From contig CAIJXH010000016.1 of the NCBI GenBank assembly GCA_903824595.1, positions 1 to 39,568 of the forward strand: 39,568 bases of DNA, written 5' to 3'. This DNA comes from an uncultured bacterium (GTDB lineage Bacteria; Patescibacteriota; Minisyncoccia; Phycocordibacterales; UBA2100). The notes under the pieces were generated by a model, which was given only the letters and a program-made list of their open reading frames with translations, was not told the DNA's origin and ran no database searches. Each line of letters opens with the position of its first letter. The first letter of the stretch is position 1. Below are positions 24,752 through 33,104 of this stretch, one piece after another. The translations under genes were made by a program, and so were the position numbers.

Positions 24752-24757
24752 TATAGT
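24752..24757 (+). promoter_or_regulatory. -10 box (TATAGT) for leaderless trpS
   Basis: TATAGT ends six bases before the trpS ATG at 24764. A TTGTAA at 24726-24731 is a poor -35 candidate because the spacer is 20 bases. Confidence 0.5.
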
Positions 24758-24763
24758 GGATGC

Positions 24764-25702
24764 ATGCAGACGCTTTTCACGGGTACCAAGCCGACGGCCG
24801 ACCGTCTTCACCTGGGCAATTATTTCGGCGCGCTGAAGCCGTTTGTTGATTTGTTTCCGAAATATGAAAGCTTCATGATGGTCGCTGATTATCATGCGCT
24901 CACCACGATGCGTAGCGGCGAAGCGCTCTGTCACAATACTCTGGAGGTAGTGAGAGACTATGTTGCCGCTGGTGTTGATCCTGGGAAAGTCGTTTTGTTC
25001 AAGCAGTCTGATGTACCCGAACACACTGAAATGGCTTGGATGTTTGAATGCTTGGTATCGGTGCCATTCCTTATGCTCGCGCATGCATATAAAGACAAAG
25101 TAGCAAAAGGCGAAGAGACAAACGCGGGGCTTTTCAACTATCCAATGCTCATGGCTGCCGACATTCTTCTATACGATACCGACGTTGTGCCGGTGGGCGA
25201 AGATCAGCGGCAGCATGTGGAGTATGCGCGCGAAGCAGCCAGCAAATTCAACAACGCCTACGGCGAGACTTTCAAACAACCGCAAGAACGTATCATGAAA
25301 GATGTGGCGGTGGTGCCTGGTACCGATGGAAGGAAAATGAGCAAAAGCTACGGCAACACAATTCCTCTTTTCGGAAGCAAAGACGAAATTGTGAAAGCGG
25401 TTATGAGTATTGTTACGGATTCAAACGCCGAGAGTCCGACCAACGTGTACGCAATCCACGCACTACTGCGAAGCCGCGAGGAGCTTGCAGACATTTACAA
25501 AGCCAACAAAGGCAAATACAAAGCACTCAAGGAATCGCTCATTGAAGATATTGAGGCGATGGTCGCGCCGATGCGGCAGGTGCGAGAATACATTTCCGAC
25601 GATGATGTAAAACGTATTCTCAAAGACGGCGGTGAGAGAGCGCGTGCTCGTGCGGTGCGCAAGATGAACGATGTTCGAACGAAGGTCGGCATAGCGTTTT
25701 AG
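24764..25702 (+). CDS. trpS: Tryptophanyl-tRNA synthetase
   Basis: A 312-residue class I synthetase that charges tRNA-Trp. The HIGH-type motif is HLGN (residues 16-19, after TGTKPTADRL). The KMSKS loop is intact (GRKMSKSYGN). LFNYPMLMAADILLYDTDVVPVGEDQRQHVEYAR is the family's Trp/ATP site and fits the bacterial type. The length is close to the normal 330. It appears to be transcribed without a leader. aspS follows with its own promoter. Confidence 0.96.
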   Translation: MQTLFTGTKPTADRLHLGNYFGALKPFVDLFPKYESFMMVADYHALTTMRSGEALCHNTLEVVRDYVAAGVDPGKVVLFKQSDVPEHTEMAWMFECLVSVPFLMLAHAYKDKVAKGEETNAGLFNYPMLMAADILLYDTDVVPVGEDQRQHVEYAREAASKFNNAYGETFKQPQERIMKDVAVVPGTDGRKMSKSYGNTIPLFGSKDEIVKAVMSIVTDSNAESPTNVYAIHALLRSREELADIYKANKGKYKALKESLIEDIEAMVAPMRQVREYISDDDVKRILKDGGERARARAVRKMNDVRTKVGIAF

Positions 25703-25751
25703 TCGCGACGATAGATAACAGTGTCGGGAGTATCACTTGATTGATGAATGC

Positions 25752-25779
25752 TTGCGCAGCGATAGTGTCGGTGTATAGT
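25752..25779 (+). promoter_or_regulatory. Promoter of aspS
   Basis: TTGCGC (25752-25757), 16 bases, TATAGT (25774-25779), then seven bases to the ATG at 25787: a leaderless arrangement. Confidence 0.6.
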
Positions 25780-25786
25780 TTCGTGT

Positions 25787-27115
25787 ATGGAACGAACACT
25801 GATACGAGAGCTGAATACGTGCGTGGGAACACAGGTGTTGATTCGCGGATGGGTTTCGGTGCGTCGCGATCAGGGCAAAATGGTGTTTTGCGATGTTCGT
25901 GATCGAAGTGGAATGGTGCAGGGCATTGTGCTTCCTATCTCTCCGGCTATCGAGATTGCAAAAGAGGTTACGGTGGAGAGCGCCGTCGAGGTAGTGGGCA
26001 CGATCAACAAGCGTCCAGAGAAAAACATAACAGCAGACAAACAGAACGGCGACATCGAGCTGTCTGTTGAGTCGTTGACGATACTCAACAAAGCTCAGAC
26101 GCTGCCGTTTGATCTCGACGCCGATCTCAATCTCGATACCCTGCTCGACAATCGCCCGCTCATGCTTCACACCGAGCGCGAGCGCGATATTTTTGCATTG
26201 CAGGCGACCGTGATGCAGGCGTATCGCAATGCGCTCATCAAACGTGAATTCACCGAATTCCAAGCGCCGGCGTTGGTGGGCGGCGACGCCGAAGGCGGAG
26301 CCGCCGCATTCAAAGTGTCGTACTACAACGAAATGACCGCTTTCCTCGCTACGTCGCCGCAATTCTACAAAGAGCTGATGGTCAATGCGTTTGAGCGCGC
26401 ATTCACGATTGCAAAAATTTTTCGCGGTGAAAAGCATGCCACGCCGCGTCACTTGAGTGAGCTTACGCAAATGGATTTTGAGATGGGATTCATCCGCGAC
26501 TATCACGATGTGACGCGCGTACTTGAAGAGGTTGTACGCGAGGTGGTGGTAACGGCGGGGGAGAAGCACGGAGGCATCTTCGCGCGTTTCGACACCACAC
26601 TGCCGCTTGCGCCCGATCCGTTTCCCATGCTCACGCTTACGGAAGCGCAGGCAATCATTCGCGCAGAGTTCAAAAGAGAGATTGAGGACACGAGCGACAT
26701 GTCCCCTGAAGACGAGCGGCAAATTTGTGAGTGGGCGAGGCGCGAAAAGCAGTCCGATTTCATTTTCATTACGGGATATCCTACAAAAAAGCGAGCATTC
26801 TACACGTATGAGGAGCCAGGGAAAGCGCCGTTTTCAACGGGGTTTGATCTTTTGTTTCGCGGCTTGGAAATCAACAGTGGCAGTCAGCGCATGCATGACT
26901 ACGATGAGATGGTCGCTCGTATGCAAGAACGCGATCTTGACCATGAGAAATTCTCATTCTACTTGCAAGGGCACAAATACGGTTTCCCACCGCACGGCGG
27001 CTGCTCCACGGGTCTTGAAAGATTTACGATGAAAATGCTCGACCTCAAAAATATCCGCGAAGCAACAGCATTCCCGCGTGACATGAACCGCATTGATATG
27101 CGACTGTCGTCGTAG
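25787..27115 (+). CDS. aspS: Aspartyl-tRNA synthetase, archaeal type (probably tRNA-Asp/Asn non-discriminating)
   Basis: A 442-residue class II synthetase with a short N-terminal OB domain (VLIRGWVSVRRDQGKMVFCDVRD) and the catalytic domain. Motif 2 is FRGEKHATPRHLSELTQMDFEMGFI and motif 3 is GCSTGLERFTMKML. The lack of the roughly 100-residue GAD insert and the KRAFYTYEEPG segment are archaeal AspRS features, as opposed to the bacterial type of about 590 aa. Archaeal-type AspRS often charges both tRNA-Asp and tRNA-Asn, with GatCAB then making Asn-tRNA; neither GatCAB nor asnS is in this window to test it. AsnRS is the other candidate, but the motif-2 sequence favours AspRS. Confidence 0.85.
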   Translation: MERTLIRELNTCVGTQVLIRGWVSVRRDQGKMVFCDVRDRSGMVQGIVLPISPAIEIAKEVTVESAVEVVGTINKRPEKNITADKQNGDIELSVESLTILNKAQTLPFDLDADLNLDTLLDNRPLMLHTERERDIFALQATVMQAYRNALIKREFTEFQAPALVGGDAEGGAAAFKVSYYNEMTAFLATSPQFYKELMVNAFERAFTIAKIFRGEKHATPRHLSELTQMDFEMGFIRDYHDVTRVLEEVVREVVVTAGEKHGGIFARFDTTLPLAPDPFPMLTLTEAQAIIRAEFKREIEDTSDMSPEDERQICEWARREKQSDFIFITGYPTKKRAFYTYEEPGKAPFSTGFDLLFRGLEINSGSQRMHDYDEMVARMQERDLDHEKFSFYLQGHKYGFPPHGGCSTGLERFTMKMLDLKNIREATAFPRDMNRIDMRLSS

Positions 27116-27124
27116 AGGTGTTGA

Positions 27125-27153
27125 TTGACTTGCGCGAGTGATTGTCCTACCAT
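27125..27153 (+). promoter_or_regulatory. Promoter and leader hairpin of the aminotransferase gene
   Basis: TTGACT (27125-27130), 17 bases, TACCAT (27148-27153). The transcript would start near 27160, giving a leader of about 70 bases. CTCGTC (27163-27168) and GACGAG (27174-27179) form a small hairpin in the leader. GGAGAA at 27221-27226 is the ribosome site. Confidence 0.6.
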
Positions 27154-27230
27154 CCAAACGGACTCGTCGTGGTGACGAGAGCGATGTTGATGCATCGTGA
27201 TACTGTACATTGACTTATATGGAGAAAGAT

Positions 27231-28421
27231 ATGATGACCTCTCTCCCGATGCGGCTCGATCCGAATCTTGCGGCGAATGCGAGGTATGCTCTGGATACAA
27301 GCCCAGACAAAGTGAATCTTGCGATAGGGACTAATATTGGATCGAACGGACGTCCGTGGTCATTGGCAGTCACGTATCCGAGCGTTATCGGAGCGTTGGT
27401 GCAAACCACGGGCGACAATTGCGGCGCGTACACGCAAGTGCCGAAAGATAAACTAGAAATCGTCGCACGCACTCTGCGCAATATGTGTGGTATTCCACAG
27501 AATACGAGCGAACGGTGCGTGGTCAGTTGGGCGGCGGGAGGTGGCACGGGAGCACTCAATCGTGCGGTTTCGTTGCTTCGGTTGAATGGCTCGAGCAATC
27601 TGATCGTTCAAGAGGATGGGTGGCCAGGATATAGCGCGCTCGCAAGAGCTCACCGGCTACACACAAAAAAGATCCCGATTGATCTTGGAGGTGATCTCGA
27701 TGTGTTTAGCGAGTATGACGACATTCCGATTATCCAGTTGGTGCACAACGGCACAGGAAAGCTCACCGATGTTGATCATTGGAAGACGATCATGACAGAA
27801 TTCGCAAGACGCAATATTCCTGTCATACTCGACGTCCCGTACCTTGGATTCGATGCGTGCGATCGCTCGTATCGCGAAGCGCTGGCGATATCGTCCATTC
27901 CCATCAACGCCAGTATAGAATCTGGAGTGCTCCTCACGATAGCATTTAGTCCAACAAAAGTATTCAACACGTTTGCGTATCGTCCAGGGGGAGCGACGAT
28001 CGTTGTGTGTAGAAACACAAAAGAAGTGCAGAGTATTGAAAATCAGCTGAAGGTTGTTGAACGAGGTTCTAGCGGATTTCTCGATGTTGCGACTCATGCG
28101 CTCATAAACGCATTAGTCGAAAAAAAGGATGGTTTATGCGCTGACCATGAGCTTATTCTCCAACGTTTGGCGCAAGCTCAGAGCGATTGGAAGCAGAACT
28201 CGGAACGTACACCACTCGGTACGTTCTTCAGCGCGGAGTACGGTGGTTTGTTCCGCATCATTCCGGTACGAGAAGGCGCGCTCCAGCGGTTGGCGCATCG
28301 GCATATTCATGCGGTGGATGCAACCGAGACAAAACAGCAACGCATACGCATCAATGTGATGGGTATACCGCACGACAGAGCAAGAGATATTGTAGAAACC
28401 ATTTTGGAAGAGATGATGTGA
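27231..28421 (+). CDS. PLP-dependent aminotransferase, fold type I (AspC/TyrB-like)
   Basis: A 396-residue protein. The cofactor site GGTGALNRA (about residues 105-113) resembles GGTGALR in AspC. The D-x-P-Y-L-G-F-D stretch corresponds to the DFAYQGF of aspartate aminotransferases. The PLP lysine is Lys243 in AFSPTKVFNTFAYRPGG, in the place of SKNFGLYNERVG. It is a divergent member: the loops differ much from E. coli AspC, so the amino-acid substrate is open. The start follows GGAGAA; ATG 27219 and 27234 are alternatives. It has a promoter with a real leader and a strong terminator, so it is a single-gene unit. Confidence 0.8.
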   Translation: MMTSLPMRLDPNLAANARYALDTSPDKVNLAIGTNIGSNGRPWSLAVTYPSVIGALVQTTGDNCGAYTQVPKDKLEIVARTLRNMCGIPQNTSERCVVSWAAGGGTGALNRAVSLLRLNGSSNLIVQEDGWPGYSALARAHRLHTKKIPIDLGGDLDVFSEYDDIPIIQLVHNGTGKLTDVDHWKTIMTEFARRNIPVILDVPYLGFDACDRSYREALAISSIPINASIESGVLLTIAFSPTKVFNTFAYRPGGATIVVCRNTKEVQSIENQLKVVERGSSGFLDVATHALINALVEKKDGLCADHELILQRLAQAQSDWKQNSERTPLGTFFSAEYGGLFRIIPVREGALQRLAHRHIHAVDATETKQQRIRINVMGIPHDRARDIVETILEEMM

Positions 28422-28429
28422 GTGGTATT

Positions 28430-28468
28430 GCGGGCGCCGTAGTAACGGCGCCCGCACTTTCTTTTTTT
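28430..28468 (+). terminator. Strong intrinsic terminator after the aminotransferase gene
   Basis: GCGGGCGCCGT (28430-28440) and ACGGCGCCCGC (28445-28455) form a perfect 11-bp stem around AGTA, followed by ACTTTC and seven T. Confidence 0.93.
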
Positions 28469-28493
28469 ATATATCAATCTTGAGTGTGCAATA

Positions 28494-29222
28494 ATGTCGG
28501 ATATGACTGGTTTCAGCGTCAGCACGGATACGTACCAAGGTCCATTGGAAACTCTGCTCGCGCTTATCGACCGTAGAAAAGTGTCGGTTTCGCATGTCAG
28601 TCTTGCGGACGTGACGGATGCATACATTGCGTATGTAGAACGTCTACCAGAGCTTCCGTTAGGAGAGACGGCGCAGTTTATCCTCATTGCCTCGACGCTA
28701 CTGCTCATAAAATCTCGGACGCTCTTACCCACGTTGGAACTTTCAGAAGATGAACGGGAAAGCGTCGAGGAACTTGAGCGCCGTTTGGTGCGCTACCAAA
28801 CGGTGCGTAAAGCAGCAGCATTGCTTCGGTCTAGATGGGATGTGTCTCCGTTTGTGCTGACACGCAACACTCCTCGCATGCCACCTGCTTTTTTCCCCGG
28901 AGAAGCGCGAGTGGAGACAATTCTTGAAGCTGTTCGATCGCTCGTGTCTTCTTTGCCGAAACCAGAAAAGCTTGCACAAGCAACGGTGGCTCCTGTTATT
29001 GCGCTGGAAGACGTCATCTTGTCTCTCAAAAAACGTATCAATACGGTATTCCGAGCAAGTTTTCGCGAACTCACACGTTCGAGTAACAAACCAGAAGTGA
29101 TTGTGCATTTTCTTGCGCTTCTCGAGCTTATCCGATCGGGATCGGCATCGGTGACGCAAGAACGTTTATTTGAGGATATACTAATAGAGCCCGATGGCGC
29201 AGGAATTCCACGGTATGGATGA
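28494..29222 (+). CDS. scpA: Segregation and condensation protein A
   Basis: A 242-residue kleisin that joins SMC heads in the chromosome-organising condensin. The N-terminal YQGPLETLLALIDRRKVSVSHVSLADVTDAYIAYV (in short parts) is the SMC-neck-binding region. The middle has FILIASTLLLIKSRTLLP, and the C-terminal winged helix contains VIVHFLALLELIRSGSASVTQERLFEDI. The length is normal. An alternative start is ATG 28503. It follows the aminotransferase terminator and overlaps scpB, so the two are translated together. Confidence 0.94.
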   Translation: MSDMTGFSVSTDTYQGPLETLLALIDRRKVSVSHVSLADVTDAYIAYVERLPELPLGETAQFILIASTLLLIKSRTLLPTLELSEDERESVEELERRLVRYQTVRKAAALLRSRWDVSPFVLTRNTPRMPPAFFPGEARVETILEAVRSLVSSLPKPEKLAQATVAPVIALEDVILSLKKRINTVFRASFRELTRSSNKPEVIVHFLALLELIRSGSASVTQERLFEDILIEPDGAGIPRYG

Positions 29223-29814
29223 TCAATCAGAAAATACGATTCAATCGTTGCACGACAAAGCGGTATGCGCCGAAGGTGTACTGTTTGCCGAAGGTAACCC
29301 AATCTCGCGACGGGCGCTCGCGTCTTTTTTGTCGTGTGACGAACGCGACTTGCCTTTGATACTGGCGATAGTGGAAAAACGTCTAACGGGAGGCATTATG
29401 TTGGTGCAATCCGCCAATGATGTCGCGCTTGCTGTTGCTCCTTCTGCGTCGCGTCTTGTTCAGCGTGTGTTTGCTCAGAGTATGGAGCGTGATATTGGTA
29501 ATGCGGGGCTCGAAGTGCTAGCGATCGTTTTGTATCGCGGTGCGACGACGCGTGCCGAGATCGATTATATTCGAGGCGTCAACACATCATCGACTATCCG
29601 CATGTTGCGAACACGTGGTCTTGTGGAGCGATCGGGGAATCCTCGTGATGGTCGAGAATATGTTTATCAGCCAACCCTCGAATTGCTTGCTCATATGGGA
29701 GTGCGCACCTGCAGTGAGTTGCCAGAATATGATACTATTCACCGTGAGCTCGAAACATTTGATGAAAAACACATGAATCTAAATCACCATGCCGACACTG
29801 CCTCCTCGTCCTGA
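29215..29814 (+). CDS. scpB: Segregation and condensation protein B
   Basis: A 199-residue partner of ScpA in the SMC complex, with tandem winged-helix domains. Signatures: AEGVLFAEGNPISRRALASFL, GLEVLAIVLYRGATTRAEIDYIRGVNTSSTIRMLRTRGLVERSG in parts, and REYVYQPTLELLAHMGV. I choose the ATG at 29215 because its ATGGATGA overlaps the scpA stop by eight bases, the same coupling seen at mnmA. The ATG at 29194 (seven codons longer) is possible and lies after a TATACT box. The last 26 bases overlap the next gene. Confidence 0.92.
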   Translation: MDDQSENTIQSLHDKAVCAEGVLFAEGNPISRRALASFLSCDERDLPLILAIVEKRLTGGIMLVQSANDVALAVAPSASRLVQRVFAQSMERDIGNAGLEVLAIVLYRGATTRAEIDYIRGVNTSSTIRMLRTRGLVERSGNPRDGREYVYQPTLELLAHMGVRTCSELPEYDTIHRELETFDEKHMNLNHHADTASSS

Positions 29815-30766
29815 TGTAGAAATTACCGATACGTCGATGTGGCGTGCGCTCGCGCTGTTGGTAGCGGCGAGTGTGGGAGTGACGTTTTTCGTGGTCACCA
29901 TCGCTCCTCCTGTAAAAAAGATTACGGTTCCCTTATCACAAACAGCCGCAGTGGTCGCGCCGAGCGAGTTTGATACGGTGCGACTTGTGGGTAAGGCTGC
30001 GGTAGTGATTGATATCAAAACAGGCGCGACGTTATTTGTGTTCAATGCTGATACACAGCTCCCGCTCGCGTCGCTCACGAAAGTGCCTATGGTGCTTGCG
30101 GTCTCGGAAACTCTCTCTCCAGACGATCTCATGACCATACCGTATGATACGGCTCCTTCGAGCAGTGGCAGACGGCTCACCAAGGGGGCACGTTGGCGCG
30201 TACAAGATGTAATTGATTTTACGCTCGTGGCTTCATCCAACGAGGGTGCTACCATGTTGGCGGCAGCGGCGGATGCTGGTTTGCGTCAAAAATACCCCCA
30301 AGCTCCCGTGGGCTCGGCAACACTGTGGCGTATGAATGATCTCGCGCGCACTCTCGGACTCGAGCACACCTATTTCCTCAACGTGAACGGACTTGATATC
30401 GACGCAACGCATTCCGGGGCGTATGGGTCGGCGCGCGATGTCGCAAAACTGTTCGCCTATGCCGAATCAGCTGATTCATCGCTTTTCTCCGATACTCGAC
30501 GCGATGATATATCGCTCACATCTCCCGACGGAAAACACGTCACGTCAGCGATCAACACGAATGAAGCCCAGGGCGAAATTCCAGGTCTTGTCATGGGTAA
30601 AACTGGCTACACTGATTTGGCGGGAGGGAATCTCGCGATTGTGTTTGACGTTGGATTATCGCATCCCGTAGTTGCTGTTGTGCTTGGCTCTACGCGCGAT
30701 GATCGATTTGAAGATATGCAGAAGCTCGTGAGCGCGGCGCGTGCTGATATTATCGCAGGACGCTAA
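29789..30766 (+). CDS. D-alanyl-D-alanine carboxypeptidase-like protein (peptidase S11)
   Basis: A 325-residue protein of the penicillin-binding type. A short cytoplasmic start is followed by one membrane helix (about residues 19-39), so the enzyme faces the outside. Active-site motifs: S95-L-T-K98 (nucleophile Ser95), S149-S-N151 and K271-T-G273. The spacing fits peptidase S11 (DacA). Such enzymes trim the last D-Ala of peptidoglycan stem peptides. No C-terminal amphipathic anchor is obvious; the N-terminal helix may do that job. Its start overlaps scpB by 26 bases, and mraY follows 21 bases later with its own -10 box. Confidence 0.9.
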   Translation: MPTLPPRPDVEITDTSMWRALALLVAASVGVTFFVVTIAPPVKKITVPLSQTAAVVAPSEFDTVRLVGKAAVVIDIKTGATLFVFNADTQLPLASLTKVPMVLAVSETLSPDDLMTIPYDTAPSSSGRRLTKGARWRVQDVIDFTLVASSNEGATMLAAAADAGLRQKYPQAPVGSATLWRMNDLARTLGLEHTYFLNVNGLDIDATHSGAYGSARDVAKLFAYAESADSSLFSDTRRDDISLTSPDGKHVTSAINTNEAQGEIPGLVMGKTGYTDLAGGNLAIVFDVGLSHPVVAVVLGSTRDDRFEDMQKLVSAARADIIAGR

Positions 30767-30775
30767 ACGTAATAC

Positions 30776-30781
30776 TATAAT
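30776..30781 (+). promoter_or_regulatory. -10 box (TATAAT) for leaderless mraY
   Basis: A consensus TATAAT ends six bases before the mraY ATG. The expected transcription start is the A of the ATG. No good -35 is seen. Confidence 0.6.
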
Positions 30782-30787
30782 ACTCCT

Positions 30788-31864
30788 ATGCTATCGGATT
30801 TAGTTCGTGTGTTGGTGCCGGCGACGACATCGTTTGTGGTTGGTATAGCCATAACGCCTCTTGTTTTGCACTATTTGCATGTATGTAAAGCATGGAAAAA
30901 ATCTCCCGGTAAGATTGCTCTGGATGGGAATGCAGCATCGGAGTTCAACCGCATTCATGTTGTCAACGAGGTGCGTGCGCCGCGCATGGGTGGGTTGGTG
31001 ATTTGGGCGAGTGTCCTCATTACCATTATCGGCATAGCAATTGTCGCGCACTGGGTGCCAGGTATTCGTGATCTGCGCTTTAGTTTCCTAAGCAGAAGCC
31101 AGACTTGGATTCCGCTCGCGACGTTGCTGGTTGGAGCTGTGGTCGGTTTCTTTGACGATGTTCTTGTGATTCGACCTGGTGGTACCGGCATTCGACTTTC
31201 TGTGCGATTACTCATCGTGTGCGTTCTTTCTTTGTGTATCGGGTGGTGGTTTTGGGCAAAACTCGGCGTGACGCTCGTCAATGTTCCGTTTTGGCATCCG
31301 CTGCGTATTGGGTGGGGGATTATTCCTCTTTTTATGCTCGCGTCTCTCGCGCTTTATGCATCGGGTGTCATTGATGGTATTGACGGATTATCGGGCGGGG
31401 TGTTTGGATCGGTGTTTGCTTCATACGCCATCATTGCGTTTGTGCAGAATCAAACAGATCTTGCCGCATTTTGTGCGGCGATAGTGGGCGGTCTTCTTGC
31501 GTTTCTTTGGAATAACATTCCTCCAGCTCGTTTCTACATGAGTGATACGGGGACCATGGCTCTCACGCTGACTGTTGCTGTCGTTGCATTTATGACAGAT
31601 AGTTTAGGTGGGGGAGTTGGTATCGCCGTGTTGCCCATAATCGGCGCACTCTTGGTAGCTACGGTAGCAAGCGATATCGCGCAAGTCGTTTCTAAAAAAT
31701 GGTTTGGGTGTAAATTGCTGCGCATTGCGCCTCTGCATCATCATTTTGAAGCAATAGGTTGGCCAGGAACAAAAGTTGTTATGAGGTATTGGGTGCTTTC
31801 GATTGTGTGTGCGTTTGCGGGAGTGATCATCGCGTTGTCCGCGCTTCCAGGTCTCTCTGTATGA
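30788..31864 (+). CDS. mraY: Phospho-N-acetylmuramoyl-pentapeptide transferase MraY
   Basis: A 358-residue multi-pass membrane enzyme that makes lipid I from UDP-MurNAc-pentapeptide and undecaprenyl phosphate. Motifs: RAPRMGG, GFFDDVLVI (the aspartate pair that binds Mg2+), SGVIDGIDGLSGGV, NIPPARFYMSDTG and PLHHHFEAIGWPGTKVVMRYW. About ten membrane segments are visible and the length is normal. The stop overlaps the start of ftsW (ATGA), a normal coupling in the cell-wall cluster. Confidence 0.97.
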   Translation: MLSDLVRVLVPATTSFVVGIAITPLVLHYLHVCKAWKKSPGKIALDGNAASEFNRIHVVNEVRAPRMGGLVIWASVLITIIGIAIVAHWVPGIRDLRFSFLSRSQTWIPLATLLVGAVVGFFDDVLVIRPGGTGIRLSVRLLIVCVLSLCIGWWFWAKLGVTLVNVPFWHPLRIGWGIIPLFMLASLALYASGVIDGIDGLSGGVFGSVFASYAIIAFVQNQTDLAAFCAAIVGGLLAFLWNNIPPARFYMSDTGTMALTLTVAVVAFMTDSLGGGVGIAVLPIIGALLVATVASDIAQVVSKKWFGCKLLRIAPLHHHFEAIGWPGTKVVMRYWVLSIVCAFAGVIIALSALPGLSV

Positions 31865-32958
31865 GTGCGCGTTCTCGTGTCGACAAGCCGCTTCTTATTC
31901 TTGTTGCGATGCTTGTGCTTGGGGGGTGTTTGATATTCGCATCAGCGGCGTTTGGATTGCTTGCGCGCGGCGCTACCAACATCACTTCGGTGGTGTTCAA
32001 TCATCTTGCTCTGGGGCTGGGAGGTGGGCTTGTCGCGTTGTATTGCGGTATACATATTGATGCTCGGTTGTGGCGAAGGTATGCGCCGTATGTGTTTTGT
32101 GCTGCGTTGGTGGCGACTGCTGCAGTATTTATCCCGCACCTTGGATTTGAACATGGCGGCGGCAAGCGCTGGATCGCCATTCATGGGTTTACCTTGCAAC
32201 CATCCGAGGGTCTCAAGATAGCATCCGTACTTATGGCGGCGGCGTATTGTGCGGGCATGCGTGAACGTATGCGAGATACTCGGTGGGGTCTTGGTGGTCT
32301 TCTCGCTATTCTTATTGGTCCGGGTATTCTTCTGCTTTTCCAGCCCGATATTGGGACGCTTGGCGTGATCACTATTGCGGTTGGGTCTGTGTTTTTTGCG
32401 GCAGGGATCCCGTGGCGCGATATTGGTATTTTGTGTGTGATTGCACTTTTGGCGATAGGTGGTCTCTCACTATACAAACCATACATCGTAGATCGCATCA
32501 CGATATTTTTACATCCATCGACCGCTCCGCGAGCTGAAGGGTATCAAATCAGACAATCTCTCATTGCGATCGGCAGTGGAGGAATGTTTGGTCGCGGATT
32601 TGGTCAGGGAGTCCAAAAATTCACCTATCTTCCAGAACCAATGGGTGATTCTATTTTTGCTGTTGCTGCTGAAGAGCTTGGGTTCATGGGCGGTGTCATT
32701 ATTATCTTGGCTTTCTTGTTCTTTGCGCTTCGAGGTTTTTCTGTTGGAGCTGGGACGGCGGATGTGTTTTCAGGATTGGTCGCCGTAGGTATTTCTAGTT
32801 ACTTGGTATGTGAAGCGTTTGTGAACATCGGCGCCATGCTCGGCGTAGTTCCTCTCACGGGTATTCCGCTTACGTTTGTGAGTCAAGGTGGCACCGCTAT
32901 GCTCGCATCACTCGCTAGTACAGGTATTCTTCTCGGTGTATCACGGGGGAGAAGATAA
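31861..32958 (+). CDS. ftsW: SEDS-family glycosyltransferase FtsW
   Basis: A 365-residue protein with about ten membrane helices that polymerises lipid II with its partner penicillin-binding protein. Motifs: HGGGKRWIAIHGFTLQPSEGLKIA, LFQPDIGTLG, EGYQIRQSLIAIGSGGMFGRGFGQGVQKFTYLPEPMGDSIFAVAAEELGF in parts, and GIPLTFVSQGGTAMLASL. FtsW rather than RodA is inferred from the position behind mraY. The start ATGA overlaps the mraY stop; an earlier in-frame codon lies inside mraY. The stop TAA shares a base with an ATG (TAATG at 32956-32960), the usual coupling to a following gene, but no recognisable murG follows. Confidence 0.93.
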   Translation: MSARSRVDKPLLILVAMLVLGGCLIFASAAFGLLARGATNITSVVFNHLALGLGGGLVALYCGIHIDARLWRRYAPYVFCAALVATAAVFIPHLGFEHGGGKRWIAIHGFTLQPSEGLKIASVLMAAAYCAGMRERMRDTRWGLGGLLAILIGPGILLLFQPDIGTLGVITIAVGSVFFAAGIPWRDIGILCVIALLAIGGLSLYKPYIVDRITIFLHPSTAPRAEGYQIRQSLIAIGSGGMFGRGFGQGVQKFTYLPEPMGDSIFAVAAEELGFMGGVIIILAFLFFALRGFSVGAGTADVFSGLVAVGISSYLVCEAFVNIGAMLGVVPLTGIPLTFVSQGGTAMLASLASTGILLGVSRGRR

Positions 32959-33019
32959 TGACCTTCTATTTCTTATTGGATCAGTATATAGTATCAGAGT
33001 CGCCCATACATACTGCGTT

Positions 33020-33104
33020 CCCCTCGAATACACCGAGGGGCGACGGTTCCGGTATAGCATAGCCGATTGGCACGCAATGTATCGGGCGACCACCGTCGTC
33101 CCTC
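33020..33104 (+). other. Structured region with alternative hairpins upstream of cas12a
   Basis: CCCCTCG (33020-33026) can pair with CGAGGGG (33034-33040). The overlapping GAGGGGCGACGGT (33035-33047) can instead pair with ACCGTCGTCCCTC (33092-33104), 13 pairs including one G-U. The two hairpins exclude each other. Inside the second lies a 5-bp stem CCGAT/ATCGG (33063-33067, 33081-33085). The 32959-33159 gap has no gene, and no transposase or tRNA can be read from it. Whether the region is transcribed into cas12a mRNA is unknown, because a possible -10 (TATTTT, 33147-33152) lies downstream of it. Confidence 0.5.

Noticed and set aside
25733-26722. 329-codon minus-strand frame opposite aspS
   Set aside because: Shadow; aspS motifs 2 and 3 are on the + strand.
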